Below are positions 48,371 through 59,885 of a stretch of DNA of 64,000 nt, piece by piece. The stretch's first letter is position 1. The number at the start of each line of letters is the position of its first letter. Origin of the DNA: Orientallactaga sibirica (lineage: Eukaryota > Chordata > Mammalia > Rodentia > Dipodidae); contig JAEOAD010000034.1 of NCBI GenBank assembly GCA_036365145.1, positions 16,893,501-16,957,500 of the forward strand, in the 5' to 3' direction. The notes beneath the pieces are model-generated. The model made no database searches and was not told the DNA's origin. It was given only the letters and a program-made list of their open reading frames with translations. Both the position numbers and the translations under genes were made by a program.

Positions 48371-49516
48371 AAGGCATCATTCACACTGAAGAGAATAAAC
48401 ATACTCAAGAGAGAATAGGAGGTTAAAAAAAAAAAACTCAGATGTGAAACTATGTGAAGATCAAAGAAAGAAAAGAAAAGAAAGAAAAAAATACCAAGTT
48501 CACAAACTCTTCAACTTACAGGGATTTACTCATACCTCTTAATTATAACTCTGAACATCTAAGGACTCAACTCCCCAATCAAAAGACAAAGCTTATCAGG
48601 CTGATTCTGAAAACTGAATTCACCCATTTGCTCTCTATATGAAACTCATCTCATCATTAGAGACAGATACAACCTTAGGGTGAAAAAAAAATGAAAAAAG
48701 ATATTCTAAGCACATGGAAGGAAGAAACAAGCAGGTAACAAAAAGAGATAAGAAAGGTTACTTTATACTCACCAAGAGAACTATTGACAAGAAGATATTA
48801 AAAGCATAAACTTATAGACACAAAAAATAAGGGGCACAAATTTTAAAAATGAATATCTACTAGATATTAAATCATAAATTAGTTCCCTCACAATAGTAGG
48901 TGGTGGCAAAAATGCTATATTATCAGAAATAGATCATTTAAACTGAAATTAGAGAAATAATGGGTCTACAAAACATCATAGATCAAATGGATGTAACAGA
49001 CATCTACAGAAAATTCCACACAAACTACACAGTACACATTCTTCTTTGTAGCTCATGAAATCTCTCTAAAGGAGATCATATATTAGGACATGAAGTTACT
49101 CTCCACAAATTTAGGAAAATCATCATAAATCCTTGCATTATATTTAACCATAAAGCAATAAACTAGAAATGAACAAGGGAAAAAATAACCAAAATATAAC
49201 ATTTCTACAGGATTGAACAACTCACTATATAACAGTGAATAAGACACTGAAAAAATCAAAAAGCAAATGAAAAATACCAAGAACCAAATGAAAATAAAAA
49301 TAAAACAAAACAAAATTTTTGGGAAACCATGACAGCAGTCCTAAGAGATATTTCTATAGCACTAAATGCCCACATCAGAAAAATAGAAATATGTCAAATA
49401 AATATTTATACATCTGAAAGCTTTGAAAAAAATAAGAAAATTCAAATCCAAGATACCAGATGGAAAACAATAATCAATATTATCTCAGGAGTCAATGAAT
49501 TGGAAATGAAGAAAAC
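48371..49516 (+). pseudogene. LINE-1 ORF2 relic, endonuclease region
   Basis: Landmarks include TTACTCATACCTCTTAATTA, GATGTAACAGACATCTACAG, GTACACATTCTTCTTTGTAG and, at the end, GTCAATGAATTGGAAATGAA, which corresponds to 33950-33965 in the other sense L1. It stops at 49516 where an antisense L1 begins. Confidence 0.8.
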
Positions 49517-50700
49517 ATTTTTTAAATTATTTTTTATTAGTTATGCACATAATGTGAATTCCCATAATGTGGGAAATGTGGGTCCTGCAGTGTGAGGTTA
49601 GTCATGGGGAAGAGGCAATGACTCTGTGCATAATGACCCAACTTGTGGCCCTAACAATCTCTCCCACCCTTCTTCCGAGAATTTCCCTGAACCATGTTGG
49701 TTTCATTTTAGGTCTACTTCAGGGATGAGGTCTTTGGAGCCTCTGTGTCTCTGGATATCTGGTTTAGTAGGAGTTGAGTGTTCTCTTTGTCTCTCTCCTT
49801 CACCCTTGTGTTGGTACCAGGTTCACCAAGAAAGCAGCACTCTTGCTCATTTCCCCAATTACTCTATGGTTTCAGCTGGGACCCTGCTGAAGTGTGATAG
49901 GCTGATCCTCTCCTCAGGTTCAGCATCCATCTGAAAAAAGAGAAGCAAATTCTCCAACAGAGAGAGAAGTCAGCACTGGATAAATGGGATAACTATTATT
50001 ATGTTAGATAGAATTTTATAGGTGTAGACCCCCTTATTGCCCACGATTGGTGGGAGCTTGATATTGGAGAGTGGGCTCATTTTTTGGATTTGGTTCTGAC
50101 TTGTATCCCAGTTCCAGCTATGAGTTCCATTCCAGTGAGTAGACCTGTTAGCCAAATCAACAGCAGTTTATTACCCACCATGGCTGTGTGCCACTATGGC
50201 ACTTGTATGAGCATCACAGCATACATAGCTTAGACCATGAATTGCTTGGACAGATGTTGGTCATTTTTCCCCAGTCACTCATGAACACATTCTGACAGTA
50301 GACAAGCTAACTATCTGGGGACTGACTCTCTTCCAGATTCCAGCCAGGTGACTCCATGTTAGGTACCAACAGCATATGGTGTCTTTAGCAGTATGGAATC
50401 TTTGGTGGGTCATCAAGTACTCTGACAGGAAATCTGTCTTCTTTTGTGAAACCATGTAGGTCTCTCTGATCAACAGCTCATTGTGGAAGTTAACCACATG
50501 CTGGTACTGGGAGTTACAGGCTAGTGCCAAGGAAAAAGAAGGAAGAAAAAGATAGGTAATATAAAAGAGAAGAGAGAGAAGAGGGAGAGAGATAGAGAGG
50601 AATAGGAAAAGATTAAGGTTATTCTTCATCATATCCTCTCCAGGGCCCTGTGATTCGGGTTTTCCCTCTAAGGATCTGATAAAGGTTCAACCTTTTAGTC
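49517..50700 (-). mobile_element. LINE-1 3'UTR of nested antisense copy
   Basis: This inverted 3'UTR has the same body as the sense copies (GCAATGACTCTGTGCATAAT, CATTTTAGGTCTACTTCAGG, AGAAGCAAATTCTCCAACAG, TAGGTCTCTCTGATCAACAG), ending near the CCTCCCTATTGTCTGGTCCT block. About 80 bp just before the tail, present at 11925-11990, are missing. Confidence 0.9.
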
Positions 50701-52718
50701 TCTCCTACCCCATCCTCCCTATTGTCTGGTCCTCAAGATGATTATTAGGTATGTCAGCATCTCGGGCAGATTCAGGTTAGGAGCCACTCATGAGTGAGAC
50801 CATGTGATGATTATCGTTCTATGATTGGGTGAGTTTGCTGAGAATTATCTATTCTGAGTTTGACTATTTTTCTTCAGATTTCATTGTGCCATTTTTCCTT
50901 ACTGCTGTGTAGAATTCCATGGTGTAGATATACCATATCTTGCTTATCCATTCATCTAATAATGGACATCTGGGTTGATTCCAGCTCTTAGCTATTATGA
51001 ATTGAACAGCTATAAACATGGTTGAGCAAATCTCTCTGAACTGTGGCATGGAGCTATTAGTATAAATTCCCAGTAAGGGAATAACTTGATCTGTTTGTAA
51101 CTCTATAGTCATCCTTTTTAGCAGTCTCCATATAGCTTTCCATAGTGGTTGTACCATCTTACATTCCCACCAACAGTGAATGAGGGTTCCTATTTCTCCA
51201 CAACCTCACCAGAATTTGTTTTTATTAGATTTTTTAATGTTAGCTATCCTTACTGGGGTAAGGTGGAATCTCATAGTTGTTTTAATTTTCATTTCCCTGA
51301 TGATTAGAAATGTGGAACATTTTCTTAAGTGTGTGTTTGCCATTTGTATTTCTTCCTCTGAGAAATCTCTGTACAGTTCTCTGCCCGATTTTGGGAGTGG
51401 GTTGTTTGACTCTATTGTTTAGGTTTTTTAGTTCTTTGTAGATTCTAGAAATTAGGCCTGTGTCAGTTGTATAGCTGGCAAAAATTTTCTCCCATTCTGT
51501 GGGTATTCTGTTGGCTCTGCTTATTGTATGTTTGTCTGGGAAAAAACTTTTCAGCTTTATGAGATCACAATGGTTGAGTGATTGTTTAATTTCCTGAGCT
51601 ACTGGAGTTTTGTTTAGGAAGTTTTTCCCACTGCTATGTCATGGAAAGTTCCTCCTATTTTTTCTTCCAGTAGTACCAGTATTCCTGGTCTGATATTGAG
51701 GTATTTGATCCATTTGGACTTGATTTTTGTGCATGGTGAGATATGTGGATCAAGTTCCATTTTCCTAAATATGGTTGTCCAGTTTTTCCAGTACCACTTG
51801 TTGGATATGCTGTCATTTTTCCAGTTGACATTGTTAGGGCATTTGTCAAATATCAAGCAGCTGTAGTTACTTGATCCAAAGTTCAGGTCCTCAATTCTGT
51901 TTCATTGGTCTATATTCCTCTTTTTATGCCAATACCATGTTGTTTTTATTACTATGGCTCTGTAATATAGTATTAGTTTAGGTTAGTTCAGATGCCTCCA
52001 GAGGATTTTCTTTTGCTGAGTATATGCTTGGATATCTGAGGCCTTCTGCCATTCCATATGAATTTTGAGATCATTTTTTTTAATCTCTGTGAAGAAAAAT
52101 GTTGGGATTTTTATTGGTATCACATTAAATCTGTATATTGCTTTTGGTAAGATTGCCATTTTCACAATGTTAATTCTACCAATCAAGAAGCATGGGAGGT
52201 CTGTCCATTTTTGCAAGTCCTCCTCAAATTCTTTCTTGAGTGTTTTTATGTTTCCATTGTATAGGTCTTTCACATCCTTGATTAATATTATTCCAAGATA
52301 TTTTATTTTATTTTTGTTGCTACTGAAAATGGGACATTGTCACTTATTTCTTTCTCTGTATCTTTGTCTTTTGCATATAGAAAGGCTACTGATTTTTGTG
52401 CATTTATTTTGTATCCTGCTACTTTGCTGAAGGAATTAATCACCTTTAAGAGTTTTGAAATGGAGGTTCTCAGGCCACTTATATATAAAATCATGTCGTC
52501 TGCAAATAGGGCTAACTTCTTCCTTTGCAGTTTGTATTCCTTTCATTTCTTTCTCCTATCTTATTGCTTGAACTAGGACTTCTGGTACCATGTTGAAGAA
52601 CAGAGGTGACAGTAAACACCTTTGTCTTGTTCCTGATCTCAATGGGAATTTCTTCAGTCTCTCCCCATTAAGGTTTTTTTTTTTTTTTTTTGGCTTTAGG
52701 AGCTTTATAGCCTTTATT
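50701..52718 (-). pseudogene. LINE-1 ORF2 relic: RT core and C-terminus (antisense)
   Basis: This is the best-preserved ORF2 here. On the minus strand, the RT active-site FADD is encoded at 52495-52506 and followed by MILYISGLRTSISKLLKVIN and the GYKIN-K-VAFLY region. A frame at 52273-51983 then gives [20 protein letters not shown], and the C-terminal domain lies at 51157-50864 (VQPLWKAIWRL, IIAKSWNQPRCP, DEWISKIWYIYTMEFY). Stops and frameshifts separate the blocks. The 5' edge near 52718 (ACATAATAAAGGCT) falls in mid-RT and joins a tandem-repeat array. Confidence 0.92.
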
Positions 52719-53275
52719 ATGTTGGGGTGGGGTGGCGAGGGGGATGGCTTTTCCATGTGTAGTTTCCATGCCTACAGTGGGGGCAGGGTGGAGATGAGGG
52801 GGATGGAGGTAGGAACTCCTGTGTGTAGTTCCCAAGCCCGGGGGTGGGGGAGGTTAGTGGCAATGGGGACTGAGGGGTTTTCAAGTGGAGTTCTGGAGCC
52901 TGGGGGTGGGAGCGGGGCAGTGGCGATGGAGTCAGAGGAGTCTGTGTGGAGTTCCCATGCATGGAGGGTGGGAGTGGGGTGCTGAGGGGGATGGAGGAGT
53001 TCGCAAGTGGATTTTCCATGCCCAGTGGTGGCGGTGGGTTGGCGACAAGAGCAATGGAGGAGTTAACTATTGGAGTTCCAGCAGCCCTGGGTGGGGGAGG
53101 GGCGGCGGTGAGGTGTAGGAAGGAGTTTATGAGTGGAGTTCCAGCCCCTGGGTTAGGGGCAGGGTTTTGGCAATGGGGATGGGGGAGTTTAAGAGTGTAG
53201 TTCCTGCAACTAGGGGTGGGTGCATGGCTGCGGCCATGGGGTGGGAGGTGTTAGCAAGTGGAGTTCCCCTGCACT
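52719..53275 (-). repeat. Nine-unit ~62-bp GC-rich tandem array (L1 5'UTR type)
   Basis: On the plus strand units start at 52757, 52823, 52885, 52946, 53007, 53070, 53133, 53195 and 53259, so steps are 66, 62, 61, 61, 63, 63, 62 and 64. Each has GTGGAGTTCC (or GTGTAGTTCC), 10-15 variable bases, a GGGTGGG core, GTGGCAATGGGGA and GGAGGAGTT. The unit is shared with the L1 5'UTR at 26353-26734. It joins ORF2 directly on its left and the interrupted sense L1 on its right. Frames over it (up to 131 codons) are repeat translations. Confidence 0.93.
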
Positions 53276-54380
53276 CAAGAAACTGAAAAACACTAGAAGA
53301 TTAAAACACCTGCCATGTTCACAGATCAGAATAATTAATATCATGTGAATGGCCATCCTACCAAACAATATACAGGTGCACTGCAATTCCAATCAGAATT
53401 CCACCATCAGTCTTCAGAGAGATAGAAAAAAATATGTGTCAAACTTCATTTGAAATCATAAAAGGCTTCAGATAGTTTAAAAAAAAATGGCCTCCAATAA
53501 AAATAACATAACTGATACTATCATCATACTTGATTTCACTGTATACTATACATTGATAATTATAATGGAATAGAAGATCCAAGCCTATTACTAAACAGAG
53601 TAGTAGAAAATCATTAGTAGAGGAGCAGCTCTTTGCCACCTGAACATCTTACCAAAGTTTAACATCTCAAATATACAAAGAGCTAAAAAAATCTAAACAA
53701 TAAAAGATTGATCAACCTCCTCAAATATGGAGTAGGACAATGAACAGAGAGTTCTCAAAGCAAGAAATACAAATGGTCAGCACGCATCTAAAAAGATACT
53801 CTCTATATTTAGCCATCAGGGAAATGAAAATTAAAACTACATTGAAATTCAGTCTGACTCTTCTCAGAATGGCTATCATCAAAAAATCAAATAACAACAA
53901 ATGCTGTGAGGGTGTGGGAAAAGAAGAAACGTCATTCACTGCTGTGGCAAGGGCAAAGTTGTACAACCACCATGAAAATCAGTATGGAGGCTCCTCAGAA
54001 ATCTGAAAATTGATCTAGCTATTCCACTCCTGGGCATACACCCTAATGACTCTGTTGTTTACTATAGTGATACTTGCTCAGTCATGTTTGTTGCTGCTCT
54101 GTTTATAATAGCTCATAAATGCAATCAATTCAGATGGACAATGGATAATGAAGATGTGGTACAGATAGAAAATGGAATAATTCTACTCAGGGGTAAAGCA
54201 GAAGTAAATAATGAAATTTGGATAAAATGGATGGACCTGGAAAAATCACACTAAGCAATATTCCACAGGATCAAAAAGACAAATGCTGTGTATACTCTCT
54301 CATATACAGATCCTAATATGGGTTTGATTTGCTTATAAGTTGTAGTAAGCATCAGAAGCACTGGTAATGATGCTAGAATG
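53276..54380 (+). pseudogene. LINE-1 ORF2 relic, downstream part of the interrupted sense copy
   Basis: The plus strand resumes with GGCCATCCTACCAAACAATA (the region after the RT core) and continues into the C-terminal domain, where the 88-codon frame at 53740-54006 reads REFSKQEIQMVSTHLKRYSL and LAIREMKIKTTLKF. It has the same orientation and similar divergence as 48371-49516, so it is probably the same element. Confidence 0.85.
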
Positions 54381-55795
54381 AGGTTTGATGAGAGGAGAAG
54401 GAGGGAGAGAGGGAGGAGAGGAGGGGGTACTTGACAGGCAAGTTAAGGGTCATAATACAAAGAGTGGAAGGGTCTAGGGAAGAATGGGATAAGGGTGGAA
54501 GGGGAGGAGGAGATATACCAACCTAATGATGACATGATTCAGTCTCTAGAAACCTTCCTCTTGGTTAGCTAGTTAAAAGATATAACCCTCTTTATGAGGG
54601 AAGAGTGATAAAATAGTTTGGGGAGAATCACCCTTCAGGGGTGGAGACTATTTTACCTTAAAACCACAAATTATTACTGGTATATTCCAGTGAAATTATC
54701 CATTTTCCCCCATAATGAGCTGTGGGTCAGGGAGCGCCACAAGGTCCCCAAAACAATGTAGGCCATTTCCAAAGCACTTGGTTACCCACCATATATAAAT
54801 GGCAAGACCTTATTGTTGAAGACACAATGAGCTGTGGTTGCAGGACATTAAGAGATATTGTTAGAACTGAAATAAAAGTCCACTCCCTACTATACAACAC
54901 TCAGAGCTGGGAAGTGCTATTTGAGTTGCTGGGGAATAATGGTCACAAAGAGTTTGAACAAGCAGTGGATCCTACAAGCCACAAAATCTCCCAGCAAGGC
55001 AAGATGTACAAACCTGTGCAATAGTGGCACACAGGCTATGAGGATAATCAACTCTCTGATTGTGAGGCCCACTCAGTAGGAGTTAATTCATACCTCATTC
55101 TGAAAACCAAGTAAGAAGTTTATGGATATGAAGATCACAGTCCCGAGATGAAAGCTTCCACTATTAGTTGGCTAAAATAAGAGGTTATGCCCATAAAAGT
55201 CTTCTAAATAATTATATTTTTCCATTTGTTCCATGAGGTATGCTGTTCTCACTCTTAGTTAATAAATGTTCTTTTTTACCTATGGCAGCAAAGCAAATAT
55301 TGAGGAGATCCAAGACCCTCCAATATGACAAGGAAAGATAGCAAGTGCTTAACATGAGAGGAGTCATCTCTACCCCATCTGCCAGAGCTCAGGAAACATT
55401 GCAGAAGTGTTGGATTCACTTTGAGCCCTGTTCTCATGGCTATTCTGAGAACCTCCTCTAGCAAAATGGCAGTAGACCTCAGGTCATCAAAAAAGAAAAT
55501 CAAACTGTGCTGAAAACTCAATACTAAAGGATGCCCTCCACAGATCATGGAACATTGCAGAAGAGGCAGCAGCAAGAATATAAGAGTCTCAGGGTGGAAA
55601 GGTGTATTCTGGGCCATTATCACCCACACAGAGACCAGTGCATTCATGAATACCACAGTGAATACTGAATACTCTAATGAAGAAGGCCCTGACTAGAATG
55701 GGAAAGGGGGAGAAAAAATACAAGAATATAACCTAATTTGTATATAATCAATTTGTGATATGTTCATTATTAAAGTTCTCAAAAAAATGAAGAAA
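54381..55795 (+). mobile_element. LINE-1 3'UTR of the interrupted sense copy
   Basis: It begins with G/A-rich tracts (54383-54430 and 54480-54512), then a diverged 3'UTR body (GGTCCCCAAAACAATGTAGG, AAAGCACTTGGTTACCCACC, AGACACAATGAGCTGTGG). It ends ATTATTAAAGTTCTCAAAAA. It differs more from the other copies than they do from each other, so it is an older subfamily. Confidence 0.82.
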
Positions 55796-56202
55796 AACCT
55801 AAGTTATTTAATGGAATGTCAAGTGTCATTATCTTGAAGATATTGGACATTTTCCAGTAAATTTCAAATCCATAACTTTATATAAAAATTCATTTCAGCA
55901 TTAATTTCAACTAAATATGAGAAACTGTTTTTTTCTTTTAATTGGTCTTTCTAGTTCCTCTATTAATGTGTGAGAGAAGATATATAACATTGTAATTATA
56001 TATTTGTATGAAACATGCATTTAATTGTAATAAAAGGTGTTCAAAAATATATTCCATAATTTACTACAGTGTAACCTTAAGAAATCACTTAATTTACTAT
56101 CATGTGGATTTTCTCTTCAGCTAAATGGTTAAAAAAAATCTCTATGAGATGCTTCTCTTCTCATGTGGATAATTCTGAGTAATGGCAAAAAAAAGCACAG
56201 GA
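55796..56202. other. Unannotated AT-rich stretch
   Basis: No gene or repeat recognised. Confidence 0.4.
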
Positions 56203-56391
56203 AGGCTGGAGAGATGGATCAGGGGTTATATGTTCTTGCTTGCTAAGCCTGACAGCCAGGGTTTGAATCCTCAGTGCCCATCTAAACTTAGACACACATT
56301 CATTTGTAATGGCAGGAGACACTGGCATGCACATACTCACTCTTTTTTCTTTGTGCCTCATTCTTTCCATTTCTCATAAATAAATAAATGT
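56203..56391 (+). mobile_element. tRNA-derived SINE, GACAGCC-type subfamily
   Basis: AGGCTGGAGAGATGGATCAG, TTGCTAAGCCTGACAGCCAG, GGTTTGAATCC (B-box-like), a shortened CT segment and a CATAAATAAATAAATG tail. The 'cctgacagcc' block separates it from the copy immediately downstream. Confidence 0.9.
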
Positions 56392-56399
56392 GTATTAGG

Positions 56400-56612
56400 G
56401 AGCTGGAGAGATTGCTTAGTGGTTAAGACACTTGCCTGAAAAGCCTAAGGACTCAGGTTCAATTCTCCAATACTGAAGTAAGCCAGATGCACAAGGTGGT
56501 GCATATATCTGGAGTTAGTATCCAGTGATTAGAGAAGCTAGCATGCTCATTTTCTCTGTCTGCTTCTTTTTCTCCCCCCTCGAATAAATAAATAAACAAA
56601 TAAATAAAATAT
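56400..56612 (+). mobile_element. tRNA-derived B2-superfamily SINE, GCCTAAGGAC subfamily
   Basis: AGCTGGAGAGATTGCTTAGT, AAAAGCCTAAGGACTCAGGT, AAGCCAGATGCACAAGGTGG, a CT segment and an (AAATA)-rich tail to about 56612. It sits head-to-tail just after the preceding SINE. Confidence 0.93.
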
Positions 56613-57654
56613 TTAAAAAGTATTTTATAATGAGAGAAACAGCATAGGAATGTGATTTAAACTTGATTTCTATACAAGGGTCAGGATTGGAATTATTCTA
56701 TTTGGTGAGTCAAAGTGGATCATAGCAGTTTGTTAGTGGCATAGGAGTAAAACAGGCTGGTTGCTGCCTAATTTCTAGTATCATGTTAGGGTCACTATGT
56801 TTTTTGCATAAAGCTCAGAACATGCTGGCCTAGAACAAGAGGAAGCTGGTAGCAAACTGAGTGTGTGTTATCAACAAGATAATAAGCTCAATAACGAGTC
56901 CATTAGGTAGGACCTGCCAGGCAAGAAGTGGATTTCCTTTGTAAATAATCCCTCACAGGCTTCAGTAAAACCATTTCCTTCTACATGGCTCTAGCCCACA
57001 GCAAGCCCTGATGGAAGAGCCAATTATGAGGGAAGGAAGATGCTGTATTCAGAGCTCACACATGTAATTTTCAAGTTTATAAAAAGCTTACCTTATCTTC
57101 CACTTCTCTTCATCTTAACAGCTTGGAGCTTCTAAATTTAGTGATACAACTTGTTCAGAGTAGTGACTCTTTAGGTCAGAAGAAAGTTTAAAATCCTAAC
57201 AGCCAGCATCTCTCTGATGGGTACTGATGAATATAAAATTCACTAGCTTAGCCTGCATCTGACAATTTTTTTTCATCAGATGCTTTTTATTTAGTTCCTT
57301 TTTTAAAAAAGAGATGGAAAATCTTAGATGCATATAGCATCTATTGTTTTATAAATATGTTGGATCCTAAAACCCAGGAGGTTTAATGCAGAGTCAAGAT
57401 TAGATTTCTACGTCTCAATCATAAAAAATTTTTCCCATGTTCATTTCCTATTGAATCCTGTTTTCATTTAGATTTGTAATATTATTTATGCCAAATTAGT
57501 ATACCATAACCAATAGTGAAGTCAAGAAAAGTGACTGAGATAGGACAGGGGAAAAAAGAAGGGGGATGGAAGTATAAGGTGAATGAATAAATAAATTCTA
57601 ACACATAGCCCAAAGTACTCATCTTAGATATCTAAGCTGAGGACAGAATCAGCA
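56613..57654. other. Unannotated stretch
   Basis: No gene or repeat recognised. Confidence 0.45.
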
Positions 57655-57963
57655 ATGATGATTCCTCTTGAATTTAGTCTCCCCATTGAACCAGAAGAGC
57701 CCTCAGTTTGGATATGGCTTTCAAGTTCAAGTCTAGAATGTGAAATGATTTTTTTTTTTTTTTTTTGTCTGCAGCAGTACACTTCAGTGAGTACTCTTCC
57801 AATGAGGAGAGGCTTTCTCCACAAGTGCCATCAGGAGAGGCATATTTATTACCTCTGGGTGTGGAAAGAGACCCCGGCTCTACAGAACTCACCAAACACT
57901 AAATGGCTTACTGAAGTTCCTTGTGGGCCGGCCTCCTGGCTGCTAATTTATCAATACTGAATT
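57655..57963 (+). other. Open frame of 101 codons, coding status doubtful
   Basis: This frame is longer than chance neighbours in this AT-rich region and is interrupted by T18 at 57750-57767, which it reads as a Phe run. The T run is followed by GTCTGCAG, a strong-looking splice acceptor, after which the frame has 61 codons (QYTSVSTLPMRRGF... to TGA at 57961). No matching donor, start context or known domain is visible. It could be a 3' terminal exon, a retroposed fragment or chance. Confidence 0.2.
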
Positions 57964-59324
57964 ACCCTTTACATTACATGACTGTGTGCATAACGCAAAA
58001 TGCTATGTGGAATGAAAAAAATGAATTGCATTTAGGGAGCATTTTAATAGTGGAGTTAAAGAACTACTATGTATCTATTTCAAAAAAAAAGTATTCAAAG
58101 GACTTAGAGGAATACAGTGGAAGGTTGAAATTGAGAGGAGGAGTCTACCTCTACTTTCACTAGGTTTAGACTTAAATTCTGGAGGCAAACGACTGGCAAA
58201 GTGGAGGAAGGTTTAAGGGTAGCAGTGGAAATGGTTTTTCCTCCTGTTCCTCTTCCTTCCTGTTTGTTTCTCCTCTTCCTTCCCCTCCTCTTTCTCTTTA
58301 TGAAGTATCTTTGTCTTGATTAATGGCAGTCATTCTAGGCTACCTCCTGGATAATATTTTTCAAAAATTATAGCCTCCATATTCTCAGTTTCAACAGTGC
58401 TATAAAATATTTTCTTCTAATAACCTTCTTCCCTGTGCCTAAAGTTTATTCCCAATTTGGCTCTGTATTTTAAGCTTTTCTTATACCCTCAAAAAAGGAA
58501 CTTTTACTATGACTGGTCTATGAATAAAGACGTTTAAATTAAGTTCATTTATTACAGTCAAATCCAAGTTGCTTGTACCCGTCAATCTCCTGCTGTATGC
58601 TGAGAAGCATTCCTTAACCAGTTCAGAAAAAAAAAAAAAATCTTTCCTTCCTCCACTCTTTTACAATATTCCACATTTCTCAAACGTTAATGTAGGTACA
58701 TGCCTCTGAAGGATCTTTTGAAATTGCCAATGGTGTTCAGTAGGACTGGGGACATTTTTGTGTTTCTAACAACATGTCATGTTGTACTGTTACCACTGTT
58801 TCAGAGATCATGCTTCAAGCAGAAATTTCCAGACTATGTTCCATTTGTATGGTTTCTGTGACCATTACCTGATTTCAACAGTTTTTTATTTATTTATTTT
58901 TTTAGTAAAAACAAGGGTTCATTTAACTGAAGTGCTTAAATAAATTTAACCAACATGTATGAATTAATATTATCATTATTACTCTGAAATTTAAAATTTA
59001 TTTCACTCAGAAAAATAGTGTTCGGCAATTTTATGTCTCCAAAAATCTCTTATAAAGTTTTTTCTATATATTAGGAATAAAGGTATTTTGTTGCATCAAT
59101 GAAGTATAAGGTTAGATAGGTAAAGGTTCACTAGTGATAAAGGTGATAAAGTTTGAAAGATGATACCGGTCCTTATCTCAGCCTTTATGATCTATTCTTT
59201 CAAGGAAACCAGCCCTTTCTTAAACAAGTGCAGTTCTGGAAATAAGACTCAAGTACTAAAGAAATAAGAGAGAGTGTATTGCAAGGAAATATAAATGATA
59301 TGATTAAGACTCCAGTGTTCTGGC
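57964..59324. other. Unannotated stretch with polypyrimidine tract
   Basis: A pyrimidine-rich strand lies at about 58239-58297 (TTCCTCTTCCTTCC, CTCCTCTTCCTTCCCCTCC). No gene recognised. Confidence 0.45.
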
Positions 59325-59440
59325 ATCTGGTACTAACTGTTCTTATTTCCTGTGTGATTAGCAGAGTGTCACTTAACCTCTCAGGACCTCCTTTCCTCAT
59401 CTGCTAAATGATGAGTTTGGACGACATTAGGCTTCATATA
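59325..59440 (+). repeat. MIR-like ancient SINE relic
   Basis: GAGTGTCACTTAACCTCTCA, GGACCTCCTTTCCTCATCTG and CTAAATGATGAGTTTGGA follow the MIR core closely ('gtcacttaacctctctg...cctcagtttcctcatctgtaaaatg'). Confidence 0.8.
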
Positions 59441-59715
59441 ACTCCAGCTATCAATGAGCCTCCGATGCCTCTTGTTGTTGAGACAGGAAGGAAAGGAAGA
59501 CAGTCAGGGCAGAGTGCACTACAGCAGTTCATTCTGTCTCTTTCATTCTCAAAAGAGGTAAAAAGGGCATCCTGTGCTTTGGGCATCCAGGCAGCTGCGA
59601 TTGCTATGCTCTTTTTGGACTTAATCTGTCACAGCTGCCTCTAAACGACAACTGAGTAGTGGGTGAGGGGTCTGCTTGAATAAGCTGCATCAGCGATCAA
59701 TTTACTATCTTCCAG

Positions 59716-59885
59716 CTATTCAAGATTGCACCTCATTTACTCAAAGAATGAACTGTTGCAAGACAAAATCTCTGCCAACAGCACTGAAGTAGGTCATGTT
59801 TCCACTGTTGCTCGAGCAGCAGGTACTGTCGGATACCCAATCACTGCAAGGGCAGCATTAGAAGACAGGATACGGATAAATCAAG
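59716..59885 (+). CDS. Candidate internal protein-coding exon, product unknown
   Basis: TTTACTATCTTCCAG ends at 59715 (possible splice acceptor) and CAAG|GTACAT gives a possible donor at 59885/59886. Between them one frame is open for 56 codons, starting with one leftover base and ending with one. It runs YSRLHLIYSKNELLQDKI from the left and ITARAALEDRIRINQ on the right. The open frame extends from a TAA at 59681 to a TGA at 59891. The segment contains CpGs (GCTCGAGC, GTCGGA, TACGGA), which are scarce around it, and lacks repeat sequence. I do not recognise the protein. A conserved non-coding element or chance is also possible. Confidence 0.35.

Noticed and set aside
52673..52718. AATAAA followed by A20 on the minus strand, suggesting the tandem array was a separate polyadenylated retroposon
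   Set aside because: AACATAATAAAGGC is ordinary L1 ORF2 sequence and the text after the A run continues ORF2. The A run is an internal expansion and not a tail.
59408..59644. 78-codon open frame just upstream of the candidate exon
   Set aside because: Its first part overlaps a MIR relic, and there are no splice signals or recognisable domain.
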